Shown piece after piece: positions 7,532 to 15,882 of a stretch of DNA of 64,000 nucleotides. The notes below the pieces were generated by a model that saw only the letters and a list, made by a program, of their open reading frames with translations, was not told the DNA's origin and ran no database searches. The stretch spans positions 186,001 through 250,000 of the forward strand of contig OZ220699.1 of NCBI GenBank assembly GCA_965116565.1, read 5' to 3'. Position 1 is the first letter of the stretch. Every line of letters starts with the position of its first letter. This DNA comes from Bin87 sp965116565 (GTDB taxonomy: Bacteria; Chloroflexota; Dehalococcoidia; Lucifugimonadales; UBA3495). Made by a program: the position numbers and the translations under genes.

Positions 7532-8281
7532 TCACTCGCACATCGGCCCGCTCAGCGGGAGGCCCCCGTGTTCCTCCAACAGGGTGACGAGCACGCGTTG
7601 GTTTTCAGACCAGCCGGGGCTCGCATCCACGCGCCATACGTGGGTGTTTTCGTCCGCGTCCAAGGCCAAAGACTCGGACACTCTGAATTGGTCATTGCCA
7701 GCGTAAAACGCCAGGTGCTCGGGCAGCCTTTTGTCCGCAACGAAAACCACCTGGTGCATCTCGCGGTTGACCTGGTGGTATATGCCCTGCACGGTGTAGG
7801 CCATGCCATCGTAGATGAACGACGCGTGGTCCAGACTTCCCGGTGATCCCAGGCCGGCGTCCGGTATGTACCCCGTGTAGGTCGTGGTCCCGTCCGTCGC
7901 CGTGCCCACGGTCATGAACGTTGACCAAACGTAGACCTCTCGCGCCGGGCTTTCAGCCCAGCCCGAATACGGCGCTGGCGCCCTCGAATATGCAAGGACT
8001 GCCGGCCAGTTGGCGCTCATCGCGTTCGCGCCAACGTCCCACACGCTGGGAGTCGACTCCAGTGCCTCTGCAGGAATATCCCTGCTCACCGCACAGGTTT
8101 CCAACGCGTCCAAGCCCGATAGCATCTGGGCCGCCGCATGATTCGCGCTGCCGCCGTAGATGGCAGTCGCCGCCACCAAGGCACCGATTGCCAACGCAAC
8201 CAGTCCCGCTCCTCCGACTCTGCTTCGTCCCCAATGTCTCAGCCAGCGCCGTGGCTTGATTCCGTAACTTCCGATTGCCAT
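7532..8281 (-). CDS. Secreted or membrane-anchored beta-domain protein, paralog of the neighbouring 6596-7372 gene
   Basis: 249 residues from the chosen ATG, which has AAAGGAGG six bases upstream; an ATG 45 bases further up has no such site. The N-terminus 'MAIGSYGIKPRRWLRHWG' plus 'AGLVALAIGALVAATAIYGG' is a basic plus hydrophobic export signal. The mature domain parallels the neighbouring gene segment by segment: 'ALETCAV', 'VYVWSTFMTVG', 'DHASFIYDGMAYTVQGIYH', 'LPEHLAFYAGNDQF' and 'VDASPGWSENQRVLVTL'. No catalytic motif is evident. The region upstream (8330-8375) is AT-rich with a good -10 (TATAAT on the minus strand) but a weak -35. A surface role is inferred from the export signal only. 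Confidence 0.75.
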   Translation of the reverse strand: MAIGSYGIKPRRWLRHWGRSRVGGAGLVALAIGALVAATAIYGGSANHAAAQMLSGLDALETCAVSRDIPAEALESTPSVWDVGANAMSANWPAVLAYSRAPAPYSGWAESPAREVYVWSTFMTVGTATDGTTTYTGYIPDAGLGSPGSLDHASFIYDGMAYTVQGIYHQVNREMHQVVFVADKRLPEHLAFYAGNDQFRVSESLALDADENTHVWRVDASPGWSENQRVLVTLLEEHGGLPLSGPMCE

Positions 8282-8440
8282 GATGGCCTCCTTTCCAGTT
8301 ATGGTGGTCCCGGTTTGTGTATCCACATTCCCTGCATAACAATATTATATATCATCAAATACGATACATCAGGAGCCGGACAGACCCGGATAAGTTGGAA
8401 TGCCGAGGGAACGTCGCGCGCCGGCGCCCGCGGCGCGGGT

Positions 8441-9691
8441 TCATGCCTCGCCGGCCCCGCCGCCGACCTCTCCGAATTGCCGGCCGAAGAGGCTCGTGAG
8501 CAGCGCGCTGACGATGGTGGCGCCCAGCAGCAGGTACCCGATCCCCGCGTATCCCGATCCGGCGAGAATCGCCCCGGCGATACCTGCCCCCAGCACGCCT
8601 CCGGATTGATTGCTCAACCCCATCAGGCTGGCTCCCGTCGCCTTGGACTCGCCGGAGTACTCGGTGCTGATGGCCACCAGGGCCGGAATCGGCACGCTCA
8701 GCAGACCACTGGCCACCATCGCCACAACGACCGTCTTCCAGAGTCCAAGCTCGAATCCAAAGCTGACCAATCCCAGCGCTCCTCCCGCCACCGATATGCC
8801 GGCAATGAGCACGGCGCGGCGCCTGCTGGTTGCGACAAACGCCGCGCAGTAACTGCCCAACACCTGCGCTGACGCCACTATCACCAGCGGCAGGGCGGCG
8901 AATCCCACGTTCAAGTTGTACGTGTCGATCAGATACGCCGCGAAAAAGCTGGTCATTCCCCAGTACGCGATCCGCTGCGAAATTCCCACCGGCACCGCCA
9001 CGCGGAAATATCGGCGTGAAATCAACGTGCGGTATCGCGAGAGAAACTCCCAGTTGCGGACCCGGTCCCTGCGCTCTCGCGGAAACCACACCCAGTTGGC
9101 GGTGAACGCCGTCGCCATCAGCAACCCGCCAACGAGGAAGGCAATCCGCCAACCGCCCGATCCGTCCAGCAGGATGTTTCCCGCGTCCGCCAGCAGTGCT
9201 GCCATCGGAGCGCTTACCGCTGCCGCCACGCCGTTGATGGCCAGAAGCCCGCTCACCGCCTGGGCTCTGCGGGCCGGCGAAATCACGTCCGACAGCACTC
9301 CCACCGCGTTGGGCGGCAGGGTTCCTCCGCCAAACCCGGTCAGGAACCTCAGCGCCAGCAGCGTCTCGATGTTCGGGGCGAAAGCCGACGCCACCACGCA
9401 AATCAGCACCAGCACCATGCCGGTCAGCGCCACCGGTCTTCGGCCCAGGGAATCGGAAAGGGGGCCCACGGTCAATACGGCGACCGCCCAAGCCGCGAAC
9501 GTGGCGGTGGCCATCTGACCAGCCACGGCCACTGATATCTCCAGGTCGGTCGCGACCTCCACCAGCAGCGGCGGGACCATCATCACCGCGTTCTGCGTGC
9601 CGAAAACCGCGAACGCCAGCACGGCGAAGAACCGCGCCTTGTTCACCCCCTCCGCGGCCGCATGTGGCGTCTGCGTCTCGATGCCGATCAC
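8441..9691 (-). CDS. MFS transporter
   Basis: About 416 residues from a GTG at 9691; 12 hydrophobic segments can be followed. The loop 2-3 signature 'GPLSDSLGRRPVAL' and 'LRFLTGFGGGTLPPNAVGVL' in helix 4 mark the Major Facilitator Superfamily, drug:H+ antiporter-like. The frame stays open a further 73 codons upstream, but that extension spans the perfect intergenic palindrome at 9831-9855 and is Arg/Pro-rich, so I exclude it; the exact start (GTG 9691 or near) is uncertain because the purine-rich GGGGA lies very close to it. It is divergent from the molybdoenzyme at 10029. Substrate unknown. Confidence 0.88.
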   Translation of the reverse strand: MIGIETQTPHAAAEGVNKARFFAVLAFAVFGTQNAVMMVPPLLVEVATDLEISVAVAGQMATATFAAWAVAVLTVGPLSDSLGRRPVALTGMVLVLICVVASAFAPNIETLLALRFLTGFGGGTLPPNAVGVLSDVISPARRAQAVSGLLAINGVAAAVSAPMAALLADAGNILLDGSGGWRIAFLVGGLLMATAFTANWVWFPRERRDRVRNWEFLSRYRTLISRRYFRVAVPVGISQRIAYWGMTSFFAAYLIDTYNLNVGFAALPLVIVASAQVLGSYCAAFVATSRRRAVLIAGISVAGGALGLVSFGFELGLWKTVVVAMVASGLLSVPIPALVAISTEYSGESKATGASLMGLSNQSGGVLGAGIAGAILAGSGYAGIGYLLLGATIVSALLTSLFGRQFGEVGGGAGEA

Positions 9692-9830
9692 TCCCCAGTG
9701 GCTATTGCGGCCGATATCACCCGCGGTGGTCCACGCCTGCGCTGCCAGTATAGACCCGCGGCCGATTCGGGCGTAGCGCAACCCACAGTCCCACGAGGCG
9801 TTGGTCCCGGGTTGGCGCCTGAGTGGCGAT

Positions 9831-9855
9831 CGAGGCGGGTTCCGAACCCGCCTCG
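9831..9855. repeat. Intergenic palindrome, GCGGGTT family
   Basis: An 11-bp arm CGAGGCGGGTT, loop CCG, and the exact complementary arm lie in the divergent spacer before the molybdoenzyme gene. It is the same family as the elements at 2838 and 39150. Confidence 0.7.
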
Positions 9856-10028
9856 CCCACCGGTTTCGCTCCCGCGCTGCGGTACGTCCGCCTGGCGAGG
9901 GGCCACGCATGATTTCCGCGGACCTTACCTCCGGATCCTGATGGGGGAGAGTATTGCCGGGTATCGCAGAACGCCGCCGCTCGTGGCGGAACGGAGGGGT
10001 TCAACCGGTTCCGTGCTAACCTGCAATC

Positions 10029-11060
10029 ATGCGTTTTCCCTGGGCCAACATCGCCCTCATTGTCCTGGTAGCGGCGGAACTGCTCACCGGCTACCTGGGC
10101 CTGACGCACAACAACCCGGAGTGGATCGCTGCGATGCACCTGCACCGGATATTCGGGTTTGCGATCCTGGCTCTGTTTGTCTGGAAATCCCGCAACATCC
10201 TCGGGTCCCTGAGATCAGGTTACAACTGGCGGCGGTCCGGCCGCGAAATGCTCTGGTCGTTGGTCCTGCTGGCGGGATTGCTGATCGTTCTGGGATTGGG
10301 ACTGGCCTGGAGCCACCTTGGCAGTTATTCCTGGCTGGGTTTCTCGGGAACCACCATTCACATGAACCTCGCATGGATGCTGATACCCCTGCTGCTGTGG
10401 CATTCACTCCGCAATCGGATCAGTTTCCGGACCCGTTACCTGGCCGACCGCCGCAACATCCTGCGTGTGGGCGGGTTGGCATTGGCGGGCCTGATGCTCT
10501 GGCGCACCGCAGAGTTGGCCGGCATCCTGTCGGAAGCGCCGGGCGCGCGTCGCCGCTACACGGGCTCATACCCCGAGGATGGGCCGGACTTCCCGGTCAC
10601 CATGTGGCTCAACGACAGGGTCCCCTACGTGGACCCCGAAACCTGGAGCCTCACGGTCGACGGCCACGTTGAGCAGCCATTTGAAATGGACCTGGCCGAA
10701 TTTCAGCAGTGGCGAAGCAGTTTGGACGCAACCCTGGACTGCACGGGAGGTTGGCATACCACCCGTGAGTGGGAAGGAATTCCCATGGCCGAACTGCTGG
10801 CCCGCGCCCAACCCAAACGGGGCGCCGCCAGCATCACCATACGTTCCCGCACCGGCTACTTCCGCCGATACTCGCTGCGCGAATCGGAACGCGCCATCCT
10901 GGCCAGCCGCGTCGACGGCGTCGCCCTGTCGCCCGGCCACGGATTTCCTGCGCGTATGGTGGAGCCCCACAAGCGCGGCTATGACTGGGTCAAGTGGGTT
11001 GACTCCATCACCGTCAACGACACGGGCAAGTGGTGGCAGCCTCCCTTGCCGCTCACCTGA
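10029..11060 (+). CDS. Membrane cytochrome b-like / molybdopterin (sulfite-oxidase fold) oxidoreductase fusion
   Basis: 343 residues in two parts. Residues 1-~165 hold about five membrane helices with paired histidines ('AAMHLHRIFGF', 'TTIHMNLAWMLIPLLLWH') suitable as haem ligands, like the cytochrome b561/YedZ type. Residues ~180-340 carry an Oxidored_molyb (PF00174-like) domain: 'WSLTVDGHVEQPFEMDLAEF', then 'LDCTGGWHTTREWEG' with Cys238 as the molybdenum ligand, and the C-terminal 'GYDWVKWVDSITVND'. In the MsrPQ/YedYZ system these functions are two proteins; here they are one chain. No twin-arginine signal is present, which suits a membrane-tethered catalytic domain. Physiological substrate and electron donor are unknown. 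No clear Shine-Dalgarno. Confidence 0.85.
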   Translation: MRFPWANIALIVLVAAELLTGYLGLTHNNPEWIAAMHLHRIFGFAILALFVWKSRNILGSLRSGYNWRRSGREMLWSLVLLAGLLIVLGLGLAWSHLGSYSWLGFSGTTIHMNLAWMLIPLLLWHSLRNRISFRTRYLADRRNILRVGGLALAGLMLWRTAELAGILSEAPGARRRYTGSYPEDGPDFPVTMWLNDRVPYVDPETWSLTVDGHVEQPFEMDLAEFQQWRSSLDATLDCTGGWHTTREWEGIPMAELLARAQPKRGAASITIRSRTGYFRRYSLRESERAILASRVDGVALSPGHGFPARMVEPHKRGYDWVKWVDSITVNDTGKWWQPPLPLT

Positions 11061-11079
11061 AATGGGCCGCGGCCGAGGG

Positions 11080-11109
11080 TTGGGATACCGTCCCGCGCTA
11101 TGCTAAAAT
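11080..11109 (+). promoter_or_regulatory. Promoter of the xanthine-dehydrogenase-type gene
   Basis: TTGGGA, an 18-base spacer and TAAAAT (five of six) lie just after the preceding stop codon. Predicted start is about 80 bases before the ATG, so the gene need not depend on read-through from the molybdoenzyme. Confidence 0.5.
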
Positions 11110-11200
11110 CCGTCCGCAATCCAACTCCGCTCGAAACGTGCAAACGGAGTATCCACCAGGATACATCCCCGATCAGTTCTAACTCATAGCGAGGTGCCGC

Positions 11201-13465
11201 ATGGCGAATATCGTCCTTTCCAATACCAACTACAATGTCGTCGGTACTCGGCCCATCCGCCACGACGGCGCTGACAAGGTCACCGGCCGGGCCAAGTACG
11301 GAGCCGACTTCGAAATGTCGGGGATGCTGTTCGGCAAGGTCCTGCGCAGCCCTCACGCCCATGCCCGCATCAAGTCCATCGACACCTCCGCGGCCGAGGC
11401 CCTGCCCGGCGTCCGCGCCGTGGTAACGGGCGCGGACCTGCCCATTGCCGGCAAGGACAATCCGCCCATGTCTGCCCGAGCTGCCAGCGACAACATCCTC
11501 GCCGGGGCCAAGGCGCTCTTCCGCGGGCATCCTATCGCGGCCGTGGCCGCCGATTCCGCCCACGTCGCAGAAGAAGCCTGCGCGTTGATCCAGGTGGAAT
11601 ACGAGGTACTGCGGGCCAGCTCGAACGTCATCGACGCCATGAAAGACGACGCCGAGCTTTTGCACGAAGACATGACCACCACCGAGTTCGGCGAAGAGAC
11701 CGACAAACGCAGCAACGTTTCCAACCGGTTCGTGCACGAGCAGGGCGACGTCGAAAAGGCGTTCGGGGAAGCGGATTTCATCGTAGAACGCGAGTTTGAC
11801 ACCCGCACGGTGCACCAGGGTTACATCGAGCCGCAGAACGCGTCCGCCCTGTGGAACGCGGACGGCCACCTGACGGTCTGGACGAGCACGCAAGGGGCGT
11901 TCGTCGCCCGGGACGCGCTGGCCGGCGTGCTGGAAGTGCCAGTGTCGCAGATCAAAGTGGTCCCGATGGAAATCGGCGGCGGATTCGGAGGAAAGATTCC
12001 GATCTACCTTGAGCCGCTGGCTGCGCTGCTTTCGAGAAAGACGGGCCGGCCGGTCAAGATGCAGATGAGCCGCACCGAGACCTTTGAGGCCACCGGACCC
12101 ACCGCGGGCGCCCATGTAAAGATCAAGATGGGAGCCAAGAAGGACGGGACGCTGGTCGCAGCCGACGCGGTGCTCATCTACGAAGCCGGCGCTTTCCCGG
12201 GAGCGTCGCCTGTGAGCGCGGGGGCCCAATGCGTGTTCGCGCCCTACGACCTGGAAAATCAGCGAGTTGAGGGCTACGACGTAGTCACCAACAAACCGCG
12301 ATCCTTCGCCTACCGCGCGCCCGGAGCGCCAATCTCCGCCTTCGGCGGCGAGCAGGTGGTGGATGAACTTGCGGCAAAGTGCGGCATGGATCCGCTGGAG
12401 TTCCGCCTCAAGAACGCCAGCAAGGAAGGCAGCAGGAGGGTGGACGGTCCGCAGTTCCGCGTGATCGGCAACATCGAGACCCTTGAGGCGGCCCGCGACT
12501 CCGACCACTACAAGACCGAGTTGTCGGGACCCAACCGCGGCCGGGGCGTGGCCAGCGGATACTGGATGAACATCGGGTTGGCGTCCAGCGCCAGCATCAG
12601 CGTCAACGCCGACGGGACCATCGGCCTGGTGGAAGGCTCAACGGACATCGGCGGGTCCCGCGCGTCCATCGCCATGCAGGCGGCGGAGGTGCTCGGCATT
12701 CCCGCCGAGGACGTGCGCCCGAGCGTAGCCGACACCGACTCGGTTGGTTACACCTTCCTGACCGGCGGCAGCCGCACCACGTTCGCGACCGGTTGGGCCG
12801 CGTACGAATGCGCTCAGGAAATCAAGACGAAGATGATCGAGCGCGCCGCCCAGATCTGGGAGAAGGACCCCTCTGAAATAGACCTGTCCGACGGGATCTT
12901 CAAGCACAACTCCGATGAGGACCTGCAGATGGCCTTCAAGGAACTGGCTTCCCAGTTGGGCCGCACCGGTGGGCCCATTTCCTCGCAGGTAAGCGTCAGC
13001 CCCGGCGGAGAGGGCGGAGCGTTCGGCACCCACCTGGTGGACGTCGAAGTGGACCCTGACACCGGCAAGGTGGACGTCCTGCGCTACACCATCGTGCAGG
13101 ACGCGGGGAAGGCCATTCACCCGAGTTACGTGGAGGGCCAGATGCAGGGAGGAGTCGTTCAGGGGATCGGCTGGGCGTTGAACGAGGAATATTACATGAG
13201 CGATTCGGGGGACATGGTCAACTCCAGCTTCCTGGACTACCGGATGCCCACCAGCCTCGACCTGCCCATGATCGACACCATCATCGTGGAAAAGGCCAAC
13301 CCGGGCCATCCCTACGGAGTGCGCGGCGTCGGCGAGGTGCCCATCGTTCCCCCCATGGCCGCCGTAGCCAACGCCATCCACAACGCCATTGGCGTCCGCA
13401 TGGAGCAGTTGCCCATGTCGCCCGGAGCCATCCTGGAGGAACTCTGGGAGCAGAACGGCAACTAA
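11201..13465 (+). CDS. Xanthine dehydrogenase family molybdopterin-binding (large) subunit
   Basis: 754 residues, normal for large subunits of xanthine/CO/aldehyde dehydrogenases that hydroxylate substrates with a Mo-molybdopterin cofactor. Seen: 'GTRPIRHDGADKVTGRAKYG' at the N-terminus, 'MEIGGGFGGKIPIYLEPLAA' (cofactor-binding GGGFGGK), 'AYRAPGAP' (pterin contact) and 'GVRGVGEVP' with the catalytic Glu at position 712. The active-site loop AYRAPG has no Cys or Ser corresponding to the CO dehydrogenase loop, so a CO substrate is unlikely. The FAD (medium) and [2Fe-2S] (small) subunit genes that normally flank it are absent here, so partners must be elsewhere. A CMD-family gene follows by ~100 bases and may be co-transcribed. 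Confidence 0.93.
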   Translation: MANIVLSNTNYNVVGTRPIRHDGADKVTGRAKYGADFEMSGMLFGKVLRSPHAHARIKSIDTSAAEALPGVRAVVTGADLPIAGKDNPPMSARAASDNILAGAKALFRGHPIAAVAADSAHVAEEACALIQVEYEVLRASSNVIDAMKDDAELLHEDMTTTEFGEETDKRSNVSNRFVHEQGDVEKAFGEADFIVEREFDTRTVHQGYIEPQNASALWNADGHLTVWTSTQGAFVARDALAGVLEVPVSQIKVVPMEIGGGFGGKIPIYLEPLAALLSRKTGRPVKMQMSRTETFEATGPTAGAHVKIKMGAKKDGTLVAADAVLIYEAGAFPGASPVSAGAQCVFAPYDLENQRVEGYDVVTNKPRSFAYRAPGAPISAFGGEQVVDELAAKCGMDPLEFRLKNASKEGSRRVDGPQFRVIGNIETLEAARDSDHYKTELSGPNRGRGVASGYWMNIGLASSASISVNADGTIGLVEGSTDIGGSRASIAMQAAEVLGIPAEDVRPSVADTDSVGYTFLTGGSRTTFATGWAAYECAQEIKTKMIERAAQIWEKDPSEIDLSDGIFKHNSDEDLQMAFKELASQLGRTGGPISSQVSVSPGGEGGAFGTHLVDVEVDPDTGKVDVLRYTIVQDAGKAIHPSYVEGQMQGGVVQGIGWALNEEYYMSDSGDMVNSSFLDYRMPTSLDLPMIDTIIVEKANPGHPYGVRGVGEVPIVPPMAAVANAIHNAIGVRMEQLPMSPGAILEELWEQNGN

Positions 13466-13568
13466 ACAAACAGGCGCAAAACCGCTCGTTAGCCGGCGGC
13501 GGTTGAACATCGCCGCCGGTATGCGTATCCGCCGACCACGTTCACGACCGCAAGGAGGCAACAACACC

Positions 13569-14117
13569 ATGGCACGCGTACCCTTCGCCACCAGAGAAAA
13601 CATGGACGCCGCCGGACAGGCGGTTTGGGACGAGATTGAGACCTCTCGCGGCGGCGTGCAACGCAACTACGCCGCCATCCTCAACAACCCGCAGGCGGCC
13701 AGCAACTTCGCGCACCTGGGCGGGTACGTGCGGTTCCAGACCCCGCTGGACCCACGGGTGAAAGCCGTTGCCGTGCTGACTGCCGCGCGGGAAGCCTGCG
13801 GCCACTACGTATGGACGGTGAACCAGCCGGCCGCCCGCAACGCCGGCCTAACCGACGCCGACATCGCGGCAATTCATGAATACCGCGCCCCGAACGGTCT
13901 ATCGGGTGATGACGCCGCAGTGTCCGGTTTCGTGATTGAGTTGCTGCGCCAGCACCGCGTGTCCGACGACACCTTCGATGCGCTCCGCGGCATCATCGGC
14001 GACGCTGGCATCGTGGACCTCCTGGTGGTGGTGGCCTACTACCACGGGCTGGCCCACACCCTGCAGGCGCTCGCGGTAGAGCTGCCGGATGGGACTGCGG
14101 ACGCGCTGACCTACTGA
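13569..14117 (+). CDS. Carboxymuconolactone decarboxylase (AhpD-like) family protein
   Basis: 182 residues from an ATG with AAGGAGG ten bases upstream (a longer frame overlaps the previous gene and is rejected). 'RVKAVAVLTAAREACGHYVW' contains the Glu-x-Cys-x-x-His arrangement of the carboxymuconolactone decarboxylase/AhpD fold, and 'GLTDADIAAI' precedes a second helical bundle. The second redox Cys of AhpD (CxxC) is not present, so peroxidase activity is doubtful. The gene follows the molybdenum hydroxylase by 103 bases; a role in aromatic or ring-cleavage catabolism is plausible from that neighbour but not shown. Its stop overlaps the tail of a small broken gene on the opposite strand. Confidence 0.85.
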   Translation: MARVPFATRENMDAAGQAVWDEIETSRGGVQRNYAAILNNPQAASNFAHLGGYVRFQTPLDPRVKAVAVLTAAREACGHYVWTVNQPAARNAGLTDADIAAIHEYRAPNGLSGDDAAVSGFVIELLRQHRVSDDTFDALRGIIGDAGIVDLLVVVAYYHGLAHTLQALAVELPDGTADALTY

Positions 14118-14280
14118 CGCTTCGCTACTGCCTCGTACTCTTCGAGGCAGTTCACAATAACGTCGTTCATCGCCGGGAACTCGTTCTCGGCGAAACTCGA
14201 TATCTTCGACTTTGCAAAGCGGGAACCGCGCTTTCGAGCGCCGCAATGTGCTCTATGGTTTCAGCATCGTTCGTTTGCAT
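14111..14280 (-). pseudogene. Small frameshifted gene remnant
   Basis: From the ATG at 14280 the minus strand reads MQTNDAETIEHIAALESAVP and then degenerates. One frame over it continues as 'GSRFAKSKISSFAENEF' and 'PAMNDVIVNCLEEYEAVAKR' up to a TAG at 14111. Both halves look like genuine alpha-helical protein, so one frameshift near 14215-14230 probably split a ~55-residue protein. I do not recognise the family. It is convergent with, and slightly overlaps, the preceding decarboxylase-like gene. A sequencing error could give the same picture. Confidence 0.35.
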
Positions 14281-14385
14281 GATGGTGGTCAACCTGCAAG
14301 AATAATGCCGGCAGCACTGGCGAGATGCGCGCCGGTCGGGGCCGCGACTGTACCATTCTGAACCGGTCGCAGAGAGGGAAATCCT

Positions 14386-14703
14386 ATGGCTACGATTACC
14401 AGCGACATCACCGACCAGGTTGCCGCCATCATCGGCGACACGCTCAACGGCTGGTTCCAGCCCCATCTCCACTTCGACCCTATCGTAGTCCGACAACGCC
14501 ACGACGATTGGTACGGCGAGGACTACCTGGAAGCGTGGGTTGTGTGGGAGGGAGACCACGATTACATGGACTATTCACGCATCAATGGCTTACCCATCGA
14601 TATTGAGCCCGAGTTGGAAGAGTTGGGCGTCAAGCTGAGCGTTCACCAGCATTATGTCGCCAGGTGGGACTGGGAACTCAACAAGGAACGCCTTCTAGGA
14701 TGA
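14386..14703 (+). CDS. Small acidic protein coupled to a HEPN-like gene
   Basis: 105 residues, acidic and rich in Trp, Tyr, Asp and Glu (for example 'HDDWYGEDYLEAWVVWEG' and 'LPIDIEPELEELGVKLSVHQ'). No characterised domain is recognised. The stop codon overlaps the ATG of the downstream HEPN-like gene (ATGA at 14700-14703), which is the spacing of two-gene antitoxin-toxin and HEPN/partner modules. By position it would be the antitoxin or regulatory partner; it lacks the nucleotidyltransferase GSxxxGxxxxxSD motif of MNT partners. A purine tract AGAGAGGGAAA is located nine bases upstream of the ATG. Confidence 0.6.
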   Translation: MATITSDITDQVAAIIGDTLNGWFQPHLHFDPIVVRQRHDDWYGEDYLEAWVVWEGDHDYMDYSRINGLPIDIEPELEELGVKLSVHQHYVARWDWELNKERLLG

Positions 14704-15185
14704 ACCCCGTGGAGTTTATCGCCCTGGCCCGCACTCTGGTCAGCGGCGTCATCGCAGGCAGCGCTGCTCCGGCCAGCCAAACCGAACTGCGCCGCGCCCT
14801 CAGTTGTGCCTATTATGCCATGTTCCATACGGTGGCCCTGAGCAACGCCAACACTCTGATTGGGGCGTCTCCCGCTGATCAACAACGTTGGGCCTGGCAG
14901 CAAACCTACCGCGCCGCCGATCATCGCCCCACCCGTAACAAACTGAGCGGAGCCAGTCTGGCCGGCAGGTTTCCTGCGGCCGTTCGGGTTTTTGGAGAGG
15001 TGTTCAGAGACGCCCAACAGGCTCGCCACGCCGCAGACTACGACCCGCATAGGGCATTTTCACCGACCGATACGAGCGGCCTTATTGACAGAATTGAAAA
15101 CGCCATCAACGCTTTCAACCATACACCCGACGACATCCGCCGTGACCTTGCCGTCCACATCCTGACCAACGTCCGCGGCGACTGA
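14700..15185 (+). CDS. HEPN-like / UPF0332-type protein
   Basis: 161 residues, all-helical in appearance. 'TELRRALSCAYYAMFHTVAL' near residue 30 is the recognisable HEPN/UPF0332 signature (R-x2-S-x-AYYAMFH), and 'AQQARHAADYDPHRAF' near residue 110 corresponds to the second conserved R-x-x-ADYDP helix. HEPN proteins are RNases or RNA-binding partners in toxin-antitoxin and defence modules. The gene overlaps the upstream acidic ORF by four bases. The canonical R-x4-6-H RNase motif is not unambiguous, so toxicity is an inference. A second HEPN-superfamily-like gene (PaREP1 type) occurs at 38255. Confidence 0.65.
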   Translation: MNPVEFIALARTLVSGVIAGSAAPASQTELRRALSCAYYAMFHTVALSNANTLIGASPADQQRWAWQQTYRAADHRPTRNKLSGASLAGRFPAAVRVFGEVFRDAQQARHAADYDPHRAFSPTDTSGLIDRIENAINAFNHTPDDIRRDLAVHILTNVRGD

Positions 15186-15222
15186 CGACCAAACCATCTC
15201 ACCTGCCAGTGGAGGTTCCGAA

Positions 15223-15876
15223 ATGCCTGATTACGCATACCTGGTCCAGATGGACATTCCCGCCGAGCACGAGGCCGATTTCAACCGCGTTTATGACACC
15301 GAGCATGCCAAGTACCTGTGCCAGGCACCCGGCGTCCATTCCTGCGACCGCTTCGTGCTGAAGTCCACCGACGCCCCCAAGTTCGCCCGCTACGCCGCCG
15401 TTTACGGGATCGACGACCCCAGTGTGCCCAGTTCCGAGGGATGGCGCATCGAGGGCGAAAAAGGCGACTGGGCCACCAAGATCCGCCCACACGCCACCAA
15501 CCGGACCCACACCATTCTCAGGCGCATCGCCGATGCCGGCGACGCGTCAGTCGACGCGGGGTACGTGTACGTCGTGCAGACTGATATCGCCGCCGATGCC
15601 GAGGACGAGTTCAACCATCTGTACGATACCGTCCACCTGCCCGGGCTTTGCCAGGTGGACGGAGTGGAGAGCGCAGTTCGGTATCGCGTCGAGAGCACGA
15701 ACCTGGACGGCTTGCAGAAGTACGGCGCCGTGTACCGCATCGCTAGCCCGGCGGTCGTCGAGTCCGACGCGTGGAAATCCGCCGCGCAGGATGAATGGGC
15801 GGCCAAAGTCCGAAGCAAGTGCATCGGGCTCACCCATGCCTTGATGGAGCGCGTGGCTCGGCATCGCGCCGGCTAG
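15223..15876 (+). CDS. Duplicated ferredoxin-like (dimeric alpha/beta barrel) domain protein
   Basis: 217 residues formed by an internal duplication: residues ~4-100 ('AYLVQMDIPAEHEADFNRVY', 'DTEHAKYLCQAPGVHS') align with residues ~112-213 ('VYVVQTDIAADAEDEFNHLY', 'DTVHLPGLCQVDGVES'). Each half has the 'xxVQxDIPaexExxFNxxYDTxH' pattern of small alpha/beta-barrel proteins related to EthD/DUF4286-like families. Two tandem copies would form an intramolecular version of the usual dimer. GGAGG nine bases upstream supports the ATG. RNase HI follows by six bases, so the two are probably co-transcribed. Enzymatic activity unknown; conserved His and Asp in both halves may be functional. Confidence 0.65.
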   Translation: MPDYAYLVQMDIPAEHEADFNRVYDTEHAKYLCQAPGVHSCDRFVLKSTDAPKFARYAAVYGIDDPSVPSSEGWRIEGEKGDWATKIRPHATNRTHTILRRIADAGDASVDAGYVYVVQTDIAADAEDEFNHLYDTVHLPGLCQVDGVESAVRYRVESTNLDGLQKYGAVYRIASPAVVESDAWKSAAQDEWAAKVRSKCIGLTHALMERVARHRAG

Positions 15877-15882
15877 TCACCG

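Noticed and set aside
9692..9910. N-terminal extension of the MFS transporter
   Set aside because: It would translate through the perfect palindrome at 9831-9855 and is not membrane-like or conserved.
10979..12508. Long open frame (about 509 codons) on the minus strand
   Set aside because: It is antisense to the molybdoenzyme subunit genes, whose plus-strand frames have full domain signatures. The minus translation has no motif and arises from high-GC codon bias.
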